Both the position numbers and the translations under genes were made by a program. The notes under the pieces were generated by a model. The model did no database searches. It worked only from the letters and a program-made list of their open reading frames with translations, and was not told where the DNA came from. This document shows positions 1 to 8,087 of a DNA stretch of 55,847 nucleotides, in pieces (position 1 is the first letter of the stretch; each line of letters starts with the position of its first letter). The stretch is from NCBI RefSeq assembly GCF_900198365.1, contig NZ_FZMS01000041.1, positions 1-55,847 of the forward strand. Reading direction: 5' to 3'. The DNA comes from Helicobacter bilis. GTDB lineage: Bacteria > Campylobacterota > Campylobacteria > Campylobacterales > Helicobacteraceae.

Positions 1-5
1 AATCG

Positions 6-18
6 TTTTTTTTTTTTT
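6..18. repeat. T13 homopolymer upstream of an outer-membrane protein gene
   Basis: A run of 13 T lies about 95 bases before the ATG at 114. Poly-T tracts in promoters of Helicobacter outer-membrane protein genes are known to change length and tune transcription; that this one does so is inference. The window begins five bases before the tract, so the upstream promoter cannot be seen. Confidence 0.6.
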
Positions 19-113
19 GTAGTTTGCGATTTGTTTGTTTTTATTAAAATTTTAAATCCTTTGAGCTTTTTATAAAGTTAAAGGAAAATTTAAATTATTT
101 TAAAGGATAAATA

Positions 114-821
114 ATGAGAAAAACTCTTAGCATAATGGCTGTAAGCACATTGCTTACAATAGGGCTTGGCAATACTGCCTTAGCAGATGATGGCGGAGAG
201 AAAAGCGGTCTATTTGTAGGTGTGCATGGTGGTGTTTCACTTTTTGGTGTGGGAATATATAATGAAACAGGTAAAAAAGCAACCGACAGGGAATTAAAGG
301 ATAATTTTGGTGTAAATGCCTCAACTGCTTCATTTCATGTTGGTCTAAAAGCTGGTTATCAATACTTCTTTATGTCAATAGTTGGTGCGAGGGGTTATCT
401 TGGTTATGATTTTAATGGTAGTAGAGTGTTTATAAAAGGCTCAAAATTTGTAGCGGGAATGAAAGACATTAATATGTCATTCCACAATATTACATTAAAC
501 GCTGATGTAATGGTGAATTTCCTAAATACAGATAGCTTCACGCTTGGTGCGTATGTAGGCTTTGGACTTGGCTATGGTATCACTGGTATTACGGGTCCAA
601 AGGCAACGATTGATATGGTTCTTGGCGATAAGAACTACAATGGATTCAATATCCCTATCAATGTAGGTATTGCAGCGACTTTTGCAGGTTCTCATAAAGT
701 AGAAATCGGTGCAAAAATCCAAGCTCTATCAGCTGGATATAGCTCAAAGACTAAGAATGATAAAAGCGAAATATTAATGAATACACATGTGATTAATGTA
801 GGCTATTCCTACATTTTCTAA
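114..821 (+). CDS. Outer membrane beta-barrel protein (Helicobacter OMP type)
   Basis: This 235-residue protein starts with a typical signal peptide (MRKTLSIMAV..., cleavage likely after the ALA near residue 24). Alternating Gly/aromatic strands follow (GLFVGVHGGVSLFGVGIY, GYQYFFMSIVGARGYLGYDF), and it ends in the aromatic strand NVGYSYIF, whose terminal Phe is typical of barrels recognised by BamA. The ATG has an AAGGA ribosome site about 8 bases upstream. The small size suggests an eight-stranded barrel. Its ligand or function cannot be told. It stands alone, with a T13 tract upstream and stem-loops directly downstream. The barrel assignment is strong; the exact family is inferred. Confidence 0.85.
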   Translation: MRKTLSIMAVSTLLTIGLGNTALADDGGEKSGLFVGVHGGVSLFGVGIYNETGKKATDRELKDNFGVNASTASFHVGLKAGYQYFFMSIVGARGYLGYDFNGSRVFIKGSKFVAGMKDINMSFHNITLNADVMVNFLNTDSFTLGAYVGFGLGYGITGITGPKATIDMVLGDKNYNGFNIPINVGIAATFAGSHKVEIGAKIQALSAGYSSKTKNDKSEILMNTHVINVGYSYIF

Positions 822-844
822 TGTTTTATTAGATTGTTTTTACA
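817..844 (+). terminator. Intrinsic terminator overlapping the OMP stop codon
   Basis: The stem TCTAAT/ATTAGA (817-822 with 828-833) has a five-base loop and is followed by TTGTTTTT. The stop codon TAA lies in the left arm. The stem is short and AT-rich, so strength is probably moderate. Confidence 0.5.
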
Positions 845-922
845 TAATCTAGTGTTTTTATTAGGATATTTCTATATCCTTTAATGTTTTTATAGGGCTA
901 TTCTTACATTGCCCAGTGTTTT

Positions 923-944
923 AAGGGCATAAGCCCTTTTGTTT
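923..944 (+). terminator. Intrinsic terminator (AAGGGC/GCCCTT stem plus T tract)
   Basis: AAGGGC-ataa-GCCCTT (923-938) is followed by TTGTTT, giving a GC-rich stem with a T-rich tail. It is the strongest terminator-like element downstream of the OMP gene and closes the degenerate hairpin array. Confidence 0.6.
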
Positions 945-1084
945 CAACCTATTTGTTCAGTCTTACAACCTTACATTATTAAAATTCCATTCCCACTTTT
1001 AAAGTGGAAATCTTTTGTATTTCATAGATATATTCTAGATCCCCCTACTTAACCAACTCTCACAACACAAATAACCATAAACAA

Positions 1085-2740
1085 CTATATCTTAAAATAT
1101 TGCATGTGTTGTTTTAAGCCATCAGAGATTTGTTCTAGCTTATGAATGGTTTCATTTGTATTTTGCAAGGATTGCCCTGTGCTTACTGATAGATTTGAGA
1201 TATTTTGCATATCTTTAGCGATACTCTCCATTGTGACTTCTTGTTGGCTTGATAAATGTGCGACTTCTTGGGCTTTTGTGAGAGAATCTTGGGCTTGTTC
1301 TTGTATTTGACTAAGCAGTGAAACAGAATTTGAGATAAGCTCTTGTCCCTTTTCAATCTGTGGCACGATGACTTCAATAGATTCTACTGAAGTTTCAATG
1401 CCTTGCTGGATTGATTGGATAATCTTTGCAATCTCATTTGTGCTACCTGCCGTGCGTTCGGCAAGCCGCCTTACCTCATCGGCTACGACTGCAAAGCCCC
1501 TGCCATGCTCCCCTGCTCTTGCTGCCTCAATGGCTGCATTTAGGGCTAATAGATTAGTCTGATCTGCAATTTCTGCGATAAGATTAGCGCTATTGCTAAT
1601 CTCAAGTGATTGCTGTTGTAAGCCTCGCATATTATTTGTTGAATCATTAATAAGCATAGTCATCTTGCCTATCTCTTCTGCGGTTGTATTCACCACTTTT
1701 ACGCCCTCTAGGGATAGCTCCACATTCTTTAATGCATTTTGTTCAGATAGCTTTGCCGCGTTAGAAATCTCTGAAATAGCTTCATTCATCTCATTAATCT
1801 TTGTAGCAATCACTGAAGAGCTTTGCGTTTGAATGGTAGAGGCTTGTTGTGCTTCATTTGAAGTTTGTGCGACTTTATGCGTTGCTTCATTGATTTGATT
1901 TGAAGATTCTATAACAGCTTGTATAACCTCTTTTAGTCGCCTTTGCATAGCCGCAATAGATGCAAGCATACTGCCCTCACCTTTAAAGGTTACACATTCT
2001 TGCAAATTACCATTTGCTATGCGAGATACCGCACGAGAAGCAGAATGTGGCTCACCACCAAGTGAGTTTAACAAGCTACGCATAATATATAAAGCAATCA
2101 ATACGCCAAAAAGAATACTTGCCCCAACTAGCACAAATAATATTGCCTTAAAGGAATCTACTGCATCTCTTAGCTCTTTTGTAAGATTCTGATTCTTTGA
2201 TTCTTCTAAATTAATAAATTCATTAATCCTTGCTAGCCATGTAACAAAATGCGGTGCAATCGCTTGTAATTCTTTCTCTGCCAACTCATTTTGCCCACGC
2301 TTTTTCATAGCGATAATATTATCAATCATAGGTAGAGTTACCATACGCGTTTGACGGATAGAAGCATAAATGCGACTCTCTTCACTATCAAACATATTTT
2401 TTGCTAAAAAGTCTTGCTCCATGCCATTTACGGCTTTCATATAAAAATCTTGCAATGCGTTTATATCTTTCTCAAGATTTAATAATGAAGTCATGTTATT
2501 ACTATCTGTTAGCATAACATCTCTAATAGCAATAGACCTATCATGCACACTGCCGCGAAAATCTATGGCATGTCTTTGCTTTAGGGCATTAACATCATTG
2601 ATTTGACGCAAACTTTTAATAATATGATCCACATTAATAAGACTAATAACTGCAATAATACATGTAAAAAGAAGTAGCACACCAAAGCCTATGCCAAGCA
2701 TGACGCTAACACTCATTTTTTTCTTTTCGGTTATTTCCAT
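1085..2740 (-). CDS. Methyl-accepting chemotaxis protein
   Basis: This 551-residue transmembrane chemoreceptor signals through CheW/CheA to the flagellar motor. It has a first membrane segment at about residues 12-34 and a mostly helical periplasmic domain at about 35-195 with no PAS/Cache motif I recognise (a four-helix bundle is likely). A second membrane segment lies at about 198-220, a HAMP region at about 220-275, and a long coiled signalling domain follows. The hairpin tip is very conserved: [20 protein letters not shown] near 388-407, then [20 protein letters not shown] near 408-427. No C-terminal CheR-binding pentapeptide is visible (it ends HMQYFKI). It is transcribed alone. The ligand is unknown. 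Confidence 0.95.
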   Translation of the reverse strand: MEITEKKKMSVSVMLGIGFGVLLLFTCIIAVISLINVDHIIKSLRQINDVNALKQRHAIDFRGSVHDRSIAIRDVMLTDSNNMTSLLNLEKDINALQDFYMKAVNGMEQDFLAKNMFDSEESRIYASIRQTRMVTLPMIDNIIAMKKRGQNELAEKELQAIAPHFVTWLARINEFINLEESKNQNLTKELRDAVDSFKAILFVLVGASILFGVLIALYIMRSLLNSLGGEPHSASRAVSRIANGNLQECVTFKGEGSMLASIAAMQRRLKEVIQAVIESSNQINEATHKVAQTSNEAQQASTIQTQSSSVIATKINEMNEAISEISNAAKLSEQNALKNVELSLEGVKVVNTTAEEIGKMTMLINDSTNNMRGLQQQSLEISNSANLIAEIADQTNLLALNAAIEAARAGEHGRGFAVVADEVRRLAERTAGSTNEIAKIIQSIQQGIETSVESIEVIVPQIEKGQELISNSVSLLSQIQEQAQDSLTKAQEVAHLSSQQEVTMESIAKDMQNISNLSVSTGQSLQNTNETIHKLEQISDGLKQHMQYFKI

Positions 2741-3185
2741 GATTACCTCCCTAAACTTTTAAAACACTTTTGCTTTCTGCAAACTTTATAATATATCACA
2801 TTAAAACTTAACCGCAATATTCTAGCATTTATAAATAAATTTTATAGCGTATAGACTAGATTCTATAAAGTTTTGGGGCTTTGAATGTAAGAATATATCG
2901 TTGTCTTGTGTTTTTCATATCCATTTATTCTAGATTCTATATCATTAAAGCTTTACTTGTTATAATAACGCTTTTAGAAACTTTAACAAATTGTCATATT
3001 GAGCGTAAGTAAATACTAGCATAGAATCTAAAAGGGATATTTCGTGCTTACGCACCTAATATGACAAGAATTTAGAAACTAAACCACGCAACAAAATCTT
3101 GCACTTTTTATCGTAGAATCCACAAAAGATTTGAATAAATCGCTACAATAGCATTTTATTTCTACAAGCGATAAAGGCAAATATT
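2741..3185. other. Intergenic region between the divergent MCP and panC genes
   Basis: These 445 bases hold the promoters of both neighbours, an inverted-repeat element at 2992-3066, and several AGATTCT/AGAATCT words. I see no small gene or RNA gene. Confidence 0.6.
2992..3066. repeat. Dispersed inverted repeat, TGTCATATTGAGCG family
   Basis: The left arm TGTCATATTGAGCGTAAG (2992-3009) pairs imperfectly with CTTACGCACCTAATATGACA (3047-3066). The spacer contains AGAATCT and GGATATTTCGTG. Closely related arms occur at 12451-12568 and 12585-12618, so this is a repeat family and not a one-off hairpin. Confidence 0.75.
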
Positions 3186-4502
3186 ATGTTACAAAACCAA
3201 CGAGATTGCGATTATAAAAACTACGACTATAAGGCATTTAAGCAACAACATAAAAATTGCATTATAGCAACGACAAAAGAGGAGCTACAAGAAGCCTTGC
3301 AAGTAAAGCAACAAGAATATATTGCTTTTTTACAAACAAATATTCAAACAGATAGCACGAAACGAGATTTAAATTACAATCACATAAATGACACAAAACA
3401 CGCTCCATGCCATATGCAAACAAGCAACACAGAAAAAGCTTTACACGACACACAAGCAGATGAAGCAAAACAAGTTGTAAGTTACAATCAAGTAGATGAA
3501 ACACAACAAGCCCCGTACAATAATCACATAAAAAACACCAAACAAACTTTGCAAGACAATCACACAGAAGACACAAAGCAACTATTACATTACAGCCAAA
3601 CAGACAATACAAAACGAGTTTTAAATCATAATCAAACAACCAAACCAAACCAAACTATATGTATCCAAACGGGCATGAGTCATGCAAAATTGCATAATGA
3701 AAATATAGATTCTAATATGCATTTCACTTCGCTTGATATTGGTTTCACGCCGACTATGGGGGCTTTACATAACGGACATAAAAGCCTTATAGAATCTAAT
3801 GTCGCACAAAATCACATAGCCGTTGTATCTATCTTTGTGAATCCAACGCAGTTTAGCCCAACAGAAGATTTATCCACTTATCCACGCACACTTGAGAGAG
3901 ATATTGAAATGTGTAGGGAAGTAGGCGTTGATATTGTGTTTACGCCAACGAGTGAGATTCTATACACAGATGATGATGAAATAACAATAGAGCCGCCCAA
4001 AAAGATGGGCTGCATTCTTGAGGGATACTATCGCCCAACACATTTTAGGGGGGTATTGCAAGTTGTGCTAAAGCTTTTTAATCTCATTTCGCCTACAAGG
4101 GCATACTTTGGGCAAAAAGACGCACAGCAGCTACTCATCATAAAAAAAATGGTGCAACATTTATGCCTACCGATAGAAATCATAGGTATGCCAATAGTGC
4201 GTGATTATGACAATCTAGCCTTAAGCTCAAGGAATGTATATTTAAGTGAGAGTGAGAGACAACTAGCCCTTGCGATTCCCAAAACAATATTTCATTTACA
4301 AGACCTCATCACACAGCAAAATATACGAGATATTGCGATACTAAAACAAGAAGCAGAAAAGATTCTAGGGAATCTAAACATAGATTATATGGATTTTTAC
4401 AATCATGATTTAACTTTTGCTACAAAAGCACAAAATTGCATTTTTTTACTTGTAGTTCGCATTGGAAAGATACGATTGCTTGATAATCTTTGGATAGAAT
4501 AG
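3186..4502 (+). CDS. panC: Pantothenate synthetase with a repeat insertion
   Basis: PanC condenses pantoate and beta-alanine using ATP to make pantothenate in the cytoplasm. The N-terminal strand and helix (CIIATTKEELQEAL, about residues 25-38) and the catalytic core from residue 186 (GFTPTMGALHNGH, with His195 and His198 of the HIGH-like motif) are recognisable. So are YFGQKDAQQL and LSSRNVYLS. The protein is 438 residues; the family is usually about 270-290. The excess is nearly all between strand 1 and the HIGH motif (residues about 50-183), including nine 12-residue units. An AAAGG site precedes the ATG by 8 bases, and no closer in-frame start would keep strand 1. The reading frame is open throughout, so the insertion is translated. 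The OMP gene follows, with its start about 60 bases beyond. Confidence 0.92.
   Translation: MLQNQRDCDYKNYDYKAFKQQHKNCIIATTKEELQEALQVKQQEYIAFLQTNIQTDSTKRDLNYNHINDTKHAPCHMQTSNTEKALHDTQADEAKQVVSYNQVDETQQAPYNNHIKNTKQTLQDNHTEDTKQLLHYSQTDNTKRVLNHNQTTKPNQTICIQTGMSHAKLHNENIDSNMHFTSLDIGFTPTMGALHNGHKSLIESNVAQNHIAVVSIFVNPTQFSPTEDLSTYPRTLERDIEMCREVGVDIVFTPTSEILYTDDDEITIEPPKKMGCILEGYYRPTHFRGVLQVVLKLFNLISPTRAYFGQKDAQQLLIIKKMVQHLCLPIEIIGMPIVRDYDNLALSSRNVYLSESERQLALAIPKTIFHLQDLITQQNIRDIAILKQEAEKILGNLNIDYMDFYNHDLTFATKAQNCIFLLVVRIGKIRLLDNLWIE
3345..3668 (+). repeat. Nine tandem 36-bp in-frame units inside panC
   Basis: Residues 54-161 divide cleanly into 12-residue units: QTDSTKRDLNYN, HINDTKHAPCHM, QTSNTEKALHDT, QADEAKQVVSYN, QVDETQQAPYNN, HIKNTKQTLQDN, HTEDTKQLLHYS, QTDNTKRVLNHN, QTTKPNQTICIQ. 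The pattern is (Q/H)-x-x-(D/N/E)-T-K-(Q/R), then a variable tail. At the DNA level each unit is 36 bases beginning CA(A/C). Units are diverged, so the array is old or under relaxed selection. Confidence 0.9.
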
Positions 4503-4561
4503 CGGATTTATTTTCACTTTTAGATTCTATGCAACCTAGATTCTATGCAACAAGGAATGTT

Positions 4562-5839
4562 ATGCGTATTTTTATTTTATTTTTTTTAACGATTGCTTTA
4601 GCTTTTGGGCAGTATAAAACACTTGATTCTGCCCTGCTTAATGGCACAAAGCAAGTAGATATTGTGTTATATGGGAATTTTATGTCAAGTGGTGGCGGTG
4701 GATATTATACAAATAATCTTTATGGCTCAAGTAGATTCTTAGGCAATACAGGCTTACTTAATGCTTCCGTTGGACTTGGCTATACGACTGGTTTTTATTA
4801 CAATCTGCGTGCAGCAATATCTTTTCGTGCCGCTCAAGGCTTACTAAATTATAACGATGGAGTGAAAAAATACTTCTATAACAATACAGGTAATGAAGTC
4901 TTAGGTGGTAGCAGTGTGGCATTGGGGGAATCTTTTATAGAATATTTTGATGGTGATACAGCGATTAAAGCGGGGAGATTTCAGCCTATTAGCCCATGGA
5001 TTAATCACTTAATTGATGGGATCTGGGTAAGAAATGGGAGTGTGAGAAATCTTGTGATTGAGGCAATATGGGCGTATAATTTTGGTCGTGTAAGCTATTA
5101 TGAAATGACACGATTTATGCCCCTTGATAAAACAGGCTGGTTTAATCTTGGGTTAAAATACTACTTTAATGGTGATCAAAAAGATATAAAAAATAGTGCA
5201 TATATGAGTGGTTTTACCACCTTTATACCAAGTGTATTTGCGACTGCGGGCATAAGAGGGCATTTTGCCACAAGATTTAATGGTGGCAATGTGTGGTGGT
5301 TTGGTGCTGACTTGGGTTTTGCTGGGAGTTTTGAAGATCATAAAAGTCTCAAGTCTTTTCATAATAACACATTCCTTTTTGATTCTAAAGTTACCATTGG
5401 ATATAAAAATATTGATGCGATGATTGGCTATGTTGCAAGTGGTAACGCAGGAATGGGTAGTCTTGGAATCTTGGGTGTGGGTAATGGCACACAAGCAGAT
5501 ATATCAAACACTTTTTATACAAATATTCAGCCCTTTTTTGTATGGGGTGGTCGTGCCATTAAAATGGGAAATAACGCACATTTAATCTATGCGGCAACAA
5601 GGCTTGGTTTGCTTGATAATAAGCTCAATATGTATTTTGCCTATGGTGCGACTTTCTTTAATGGCTCAAATTATTATGGTGGTAATAGAAAAAATCTTAC
5701 ACAAAGTGAGTTTAACGCCATGCTTGAGTTTGGTATCACACAAACTCTAAGTGCTATCACGCATATAAGCAGCACGCATTTTAGCAGGGGTGTGCCAAGC
5801 ACATTTGAGATTAATGGCGGATTGCGATTTATGTTCTAA
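4562..5839 (+). CDS. Outer membrane porin-like protein (Helicobacter outer-membrane family)
   Basis: From the ATG at 4562 the product is 425 residues, opening with the signal peptide MRIFILFFLTIALAFG. An AAGGA site lies 6 bases upstream. The longer open frame from 4490 overlaps panC and would bury the signal peptide, so I reject it. The body is full of Gly/Asn-rich turns and aromatic strands (SSGGGGYYTNNLYGSSRF, AVLG-type turns) and contains YFDGDTAIKAGRFQPISPW, reminiscent of OprD/Hof-type Helicobacter porins. It ends EINGGLRFMF with a terminal Phe. It probably forms a channel in the outer membrane; the substrate is unknown. No lipid-anchor Cys is present. Confidence 0.85.
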   Translation: MRIFILFFLTIALAFGQYKTLDSALLNGTKQVDIVLYGNFMSSGGGGYYTNNLYGSSRFLGNTGLLNASVGLGYTTGFYYNLRAAISFRAAQGLLNYNDGVKKYFYNNTGNEVLGGSSVALGESFIEYFDGDTAIKAGRFQPISPWINHLIDGIWVRNGSVRNLVIEAIWAYNFGRVSYYEMTRFMPLDKTGWFNLGLKYYFNGDQKDIKNSAYMSGFTTFIPSVFATAGIRGHFATRFNGGNVWWFGADLGFAGSFEDHKSLKSFHNNTFLFDSKVTIGYKNIDAMIGYVASGNAGMGSLGILGVGNGTQADISNTFYTNIQPFFVWGGRAIKMGNNAHLIYAATRLGLLDNKLNMYFAYGATFFNGSNYYGGNRKNLTQSEFNAMLEFGITQTLSAITHISSTHFSRGVPSTFEINGGLRFMF

Positions 5840-5988
5840 CTATATTGTAAATAAACTCTAAAATATGAAGGTTTTATATACTTATATACAAGATTCTATA
5901 ACAATGCAATATTTTTATAATTTTGTTGCATATAAGGCAAGAATATGCTACACTTGCAACTTTATTTTATATTAGAAAGGGAGCAGTA

Positions 5989-6843
5989 ATGGCTTTTAAT
6001 TTTAAAGGGATTTTTCGTTCTAGTGCGGCATTAGTTTTAGGTGGTGCGATTATGCTTGGACTACTTGCATGTGGTGATTCTAAGCAAGAAGAGACAAAAA
6101 AGCAAGAGAGTGCCATTGAGACAATCAAAAATAATGGCAAGATTCGTGTCGGTGTATTCAGTGATAAACCACCATTTGGATATTATGAAAATAATGAATA
6201 CAAAGGTTTTGATGTCTATGTCGCAAAGCGTTTTGCAAAAGATTTGCTAGGCGATGAGAATAAGATTGAATTTGTGCCTGTTGAAGCGGCAGCTAGGGCT
6301 AGTGCCTTAAAAGCAAATAAAGTAGATATTATCATGGCAAACTTCACAAAAACACCAGAGCGAGAAAAGCAAGTAGATTTTGCAAAGCCTTATATGAAAG
6401 TAACGCTAGGTGTGGTTAGCAAAGATGGTGCTATCACAAGTGAAGAGCAATTACAAGGTAAAACTTTGATAGTCAATAAAGGCACAACCGCAGACATTTA
6501 TTTCAGTAAGCAAAGTGGCATAAACTTACTTAAATTCGAGCAGAATACAGAGACTTTCCAAGCATTCCAGCAAGGAAAAGGCGATGCACTTTCTCATGAT
6601 TCTACAATGCTTTATGCGTGGGTAAGGCATAATCCAGACTATAAAGTGGGAATCCAATCTATCGGTGAGCAAGATGTAATCGCCCCAGCAGTTAAACAAG
6701 GTAATAAAGAATTGCTAGATTGGCTTAATGCTGAAATTGATACTTTACAAAAAGAAGGCTTTTTTAAAGAAGCTTATGATGCAACTTTAGCAAGTGAATT
6801 TGGCAGTGAAATCACGGCTGATATGGTTATCTTTGCAGAGTAA
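5989..6843 (+). CDS. cjaA: Amino-acid ABC transporter substrate-binding lipoprotein, CjaA-like (probable cysteine)
   Basis: This 284-residue family-3 solute-binding protein is similar along its length to Campylobacter jejuni CjaA, a cysteine-binding lipoprotein (IRVGVFSDKPPFGYYENNEY, ANFTKTPEREKQVDFAKPYM, NKGTTADIYF, GDALSHDSTMLYAWV). The signal sequence ends in the lipobox LLAC (Cys at about residue 28), so it is anchored as a lipoprotein. The start at 5989 has a GGGAG site; the in-frame ATG at 5923 adds residues that spoil the signal peptide. No permease or ATPase gene adjoins it. The permease gene at 48404-49069 is of the right family but distant. An unpaired stem (CTTAGAAT/ATTCTAAG, 6852-6884) follows without a T run. 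Cysteine specificity is inferred from the CjaA resemblance. Confidence 0.88.
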   Translation: MAFNFKGIFRSSAALVLGGAIMLGLLACGDSKQEETKKQESAIETIKNNGKIRVGVFSDKPPFGYYENNEYKGFDVYVAKRFAKDLLGDENKIEFVPVEAAARASALKANKVDIIMANFTKTPEREKQVDFAKPYMKVTLGVVSKDGAITSEEQLQGKTLIVNKGTTADIYFSKQSGINLLKFEQNTETFQAFQQGKGDALSHDSTMLYAWVRHNPDYKVGIQSIGEQDVIAPAVKQGNKELLDWLNAEIDTLQKEGFFKEAYDATLASEFGSEITADMVIFAE

Positions 6844-7123
6844 TTTTAGGTCTTAGAATTTTAATGTTCGCTAGAGATTCTAAGGGTATCTAGTATCGTT
6901 GTGGGTTACACACCACCAATAAAACTACTTCTCACAATATTCTAAAAAAGTTTATAATATTTGTCTCACTCTAAAAGATTCTTAGGTATTCATGCAATGC
7001 AATAAAGGTAAGCAACTTATTTGCTGCAACCTTTTATCTATAACTCCCCAACTATTAGAATCTTTACTAGCTTATATCAAAATTTAACCCCAACAAACTC
7101 TCGTGTTTTAAATCTTTTAACTC

Positions 7124-7870
7124 TTAGTTTTTAATACACACAATAAGAGTGCTGTTATTTTTACCGGTAAGCTCGTAATGTAGATTTGAGGAGTATCTAT
7201 CAAAAATATCTGCCCATTTTTTTGCCCTAAAGATTCCTTGTAGCGTGTAGGTGCTATCTTGCCGTGCTAAATACCTTGCAAGTTTAGCGACTTGACAGAA
7301 TCCTTGTTTATCCTGCAAAGATTGAATGGCATTTTCTAAAATCACTAATTCTTTAGGTTTTGGTGGTATAGCACTTTTTGTAGATATTTGTTTGCTATTA
7401 GTAGTGGGGGTTTTATTTGTGGCGGATTTATTGGTAGTTGCTTGGTTATTATTCGTTATTTTGCTTTGTAAGTAGATAAAATGCGTATAGGCATTTTGCA
7501 ACGATTCTGGCGTTTTCATCTCGCCAAAACCAATTGAAATCTTACCTTTTGCCTGAATCTCTAGGGCTATATCTCTAAAATCACTATCGCTTGAGACGAT
7601 ACAGATATGCTCTATATTGCTTTCATACAGAATCTTATAGGCACTTGCTTGGATTTTTAAATCACTTGTATTTTTAAAACTTTTATGTCGAAAAACCTGA
7701 ATGGGTATCATACCATATTCTTCAACCACTTGTTGTGTCCAATCGCTTTGCCTACTCCAATCCTTAAAGGCATACTTAAGGACTACTTTACCAAATCGCT
7801 TTAATCTTTGAAGGATAAAGGGAATATGCGTAGATGACACATTTTCACAATCAAATAAGATAGCTATCAT
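7124..7870 (-). CDS. NYN (PIN-like) domain protein with C-terminal LOTUS/OST-HTH-like domain
   Basis: This 248-residue protein has an N-terminal NYN/LabA-type nuclease-like fold (residues 1-135). Acidic positions lie in MIAILFDCENVSS (Asp7, Glu9), in FKNTSDLKIQ, and in the motif VSSDSDFRDIAL (two Asp), as expected for metal-dependent RNA cleavage. A Thr/Asn/Lys-rich linker (about 136-168) leads to a C-terminal domain with FCQVAKLARYLARQ and YTLQGIFRAKKWADIF, which fits an OST-HTH/LOTUS RNA-binding domain. An RNA-processing role is inferred; no substrate is known. It is transcribed alone, opposite to the neighbouring DHH gene. Confidence 0.8.
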   Translation of the reverse strand: MIAILFDCENVSSTHIPFILQRLKRFGKVVLKYAFKDWSRQSDWTQQVVEEYGMIPIQVFRHKSFKNTSDLKIQASAYKILYESNIEHICIVSSDSDFRDIALEIQAKGKISIGFGEMKTPESLQNAYTHFIYLQSKITNNNQATTNKSATNKTPTTNSKQISTKSAIPPKPKELVILENAIQSLQDKQGFCQVAKLARYLARQDSTYTLQGIFRAKKWADIFDRYSSNLHYELTGKNNSTLIVCIKN

Positions 7871-8087
7871 AATTGTATTACTCCATGTTATAGTGTGAGA
7901 ATCTACTTGTTGTTACTATGATTCTATTCACAATGATACATGAAATTTTGCCTAATATTTGTTAAAATCTTTGAATGAGCACATATAAATGAACTTTTAC
8001 TTAACGCTTATTTTCGTTTGCAATAGTAAGCTTTTTTGCTATAATTTCACGGATTGATTAAATATATTTTCTACAAAAAGAGCTATT

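Larger units (their letters stand above)
794..945 (+). repeat. Degenerate tandem array of about 32-bp hairpin units at the OMP gene 3' end
   Basis: Four to five imperfect units of 31-33 bases follow each other, each opening with a (T/C)(T/A)(A/G)TGTTTT-like word and each able to fold. One contains AGGATAT-ttct-ATATCCT. The first unit overlaps the last codons of the OMP gene (TTAATGTAGGCTATTCCTAC), and a later unit reads TTAATGTTTTTATAGGGC. The array therefore looks like decayed duplications of the gene's own 3' end. Confidence 0.5.

Noticed and set aside
1368-1832. Plus-strand frames opposite the MCP gene
   Set aside because: They are antisense to the highly conserved signalling domain and have no ribosome sites.
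3262-3648. A 128-codon minus-strand open frame rich in Cys/Leu opposite panC
   Set aside because: It is the complement of the in-frame 36-bp repeat array; its long open state is a by-product of the repeat, and PanC motifs flank the array on the plus strand.
3345-3668. Regular 36-bp periodicity resembling a CRISPR or minisatellite
   Set aside because: There are no unique spacers between conserved repeats, units are contiguous and diverged, and the whole array is in frame within panC.
4490-4561. Longer start for the porin-like OMP
   Set aside because: It overlaps panC and places 24 residues before a clear signal peptide; the ATG at 4562 has its own ribosome site.
5989-6843. Assignment of the binding protein to glutamine transport
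   Set aside because: Several extended motifs match CjaA (cysteine) better than GlnH-type proteins; cysteine is preferred, though specificity is unproven.
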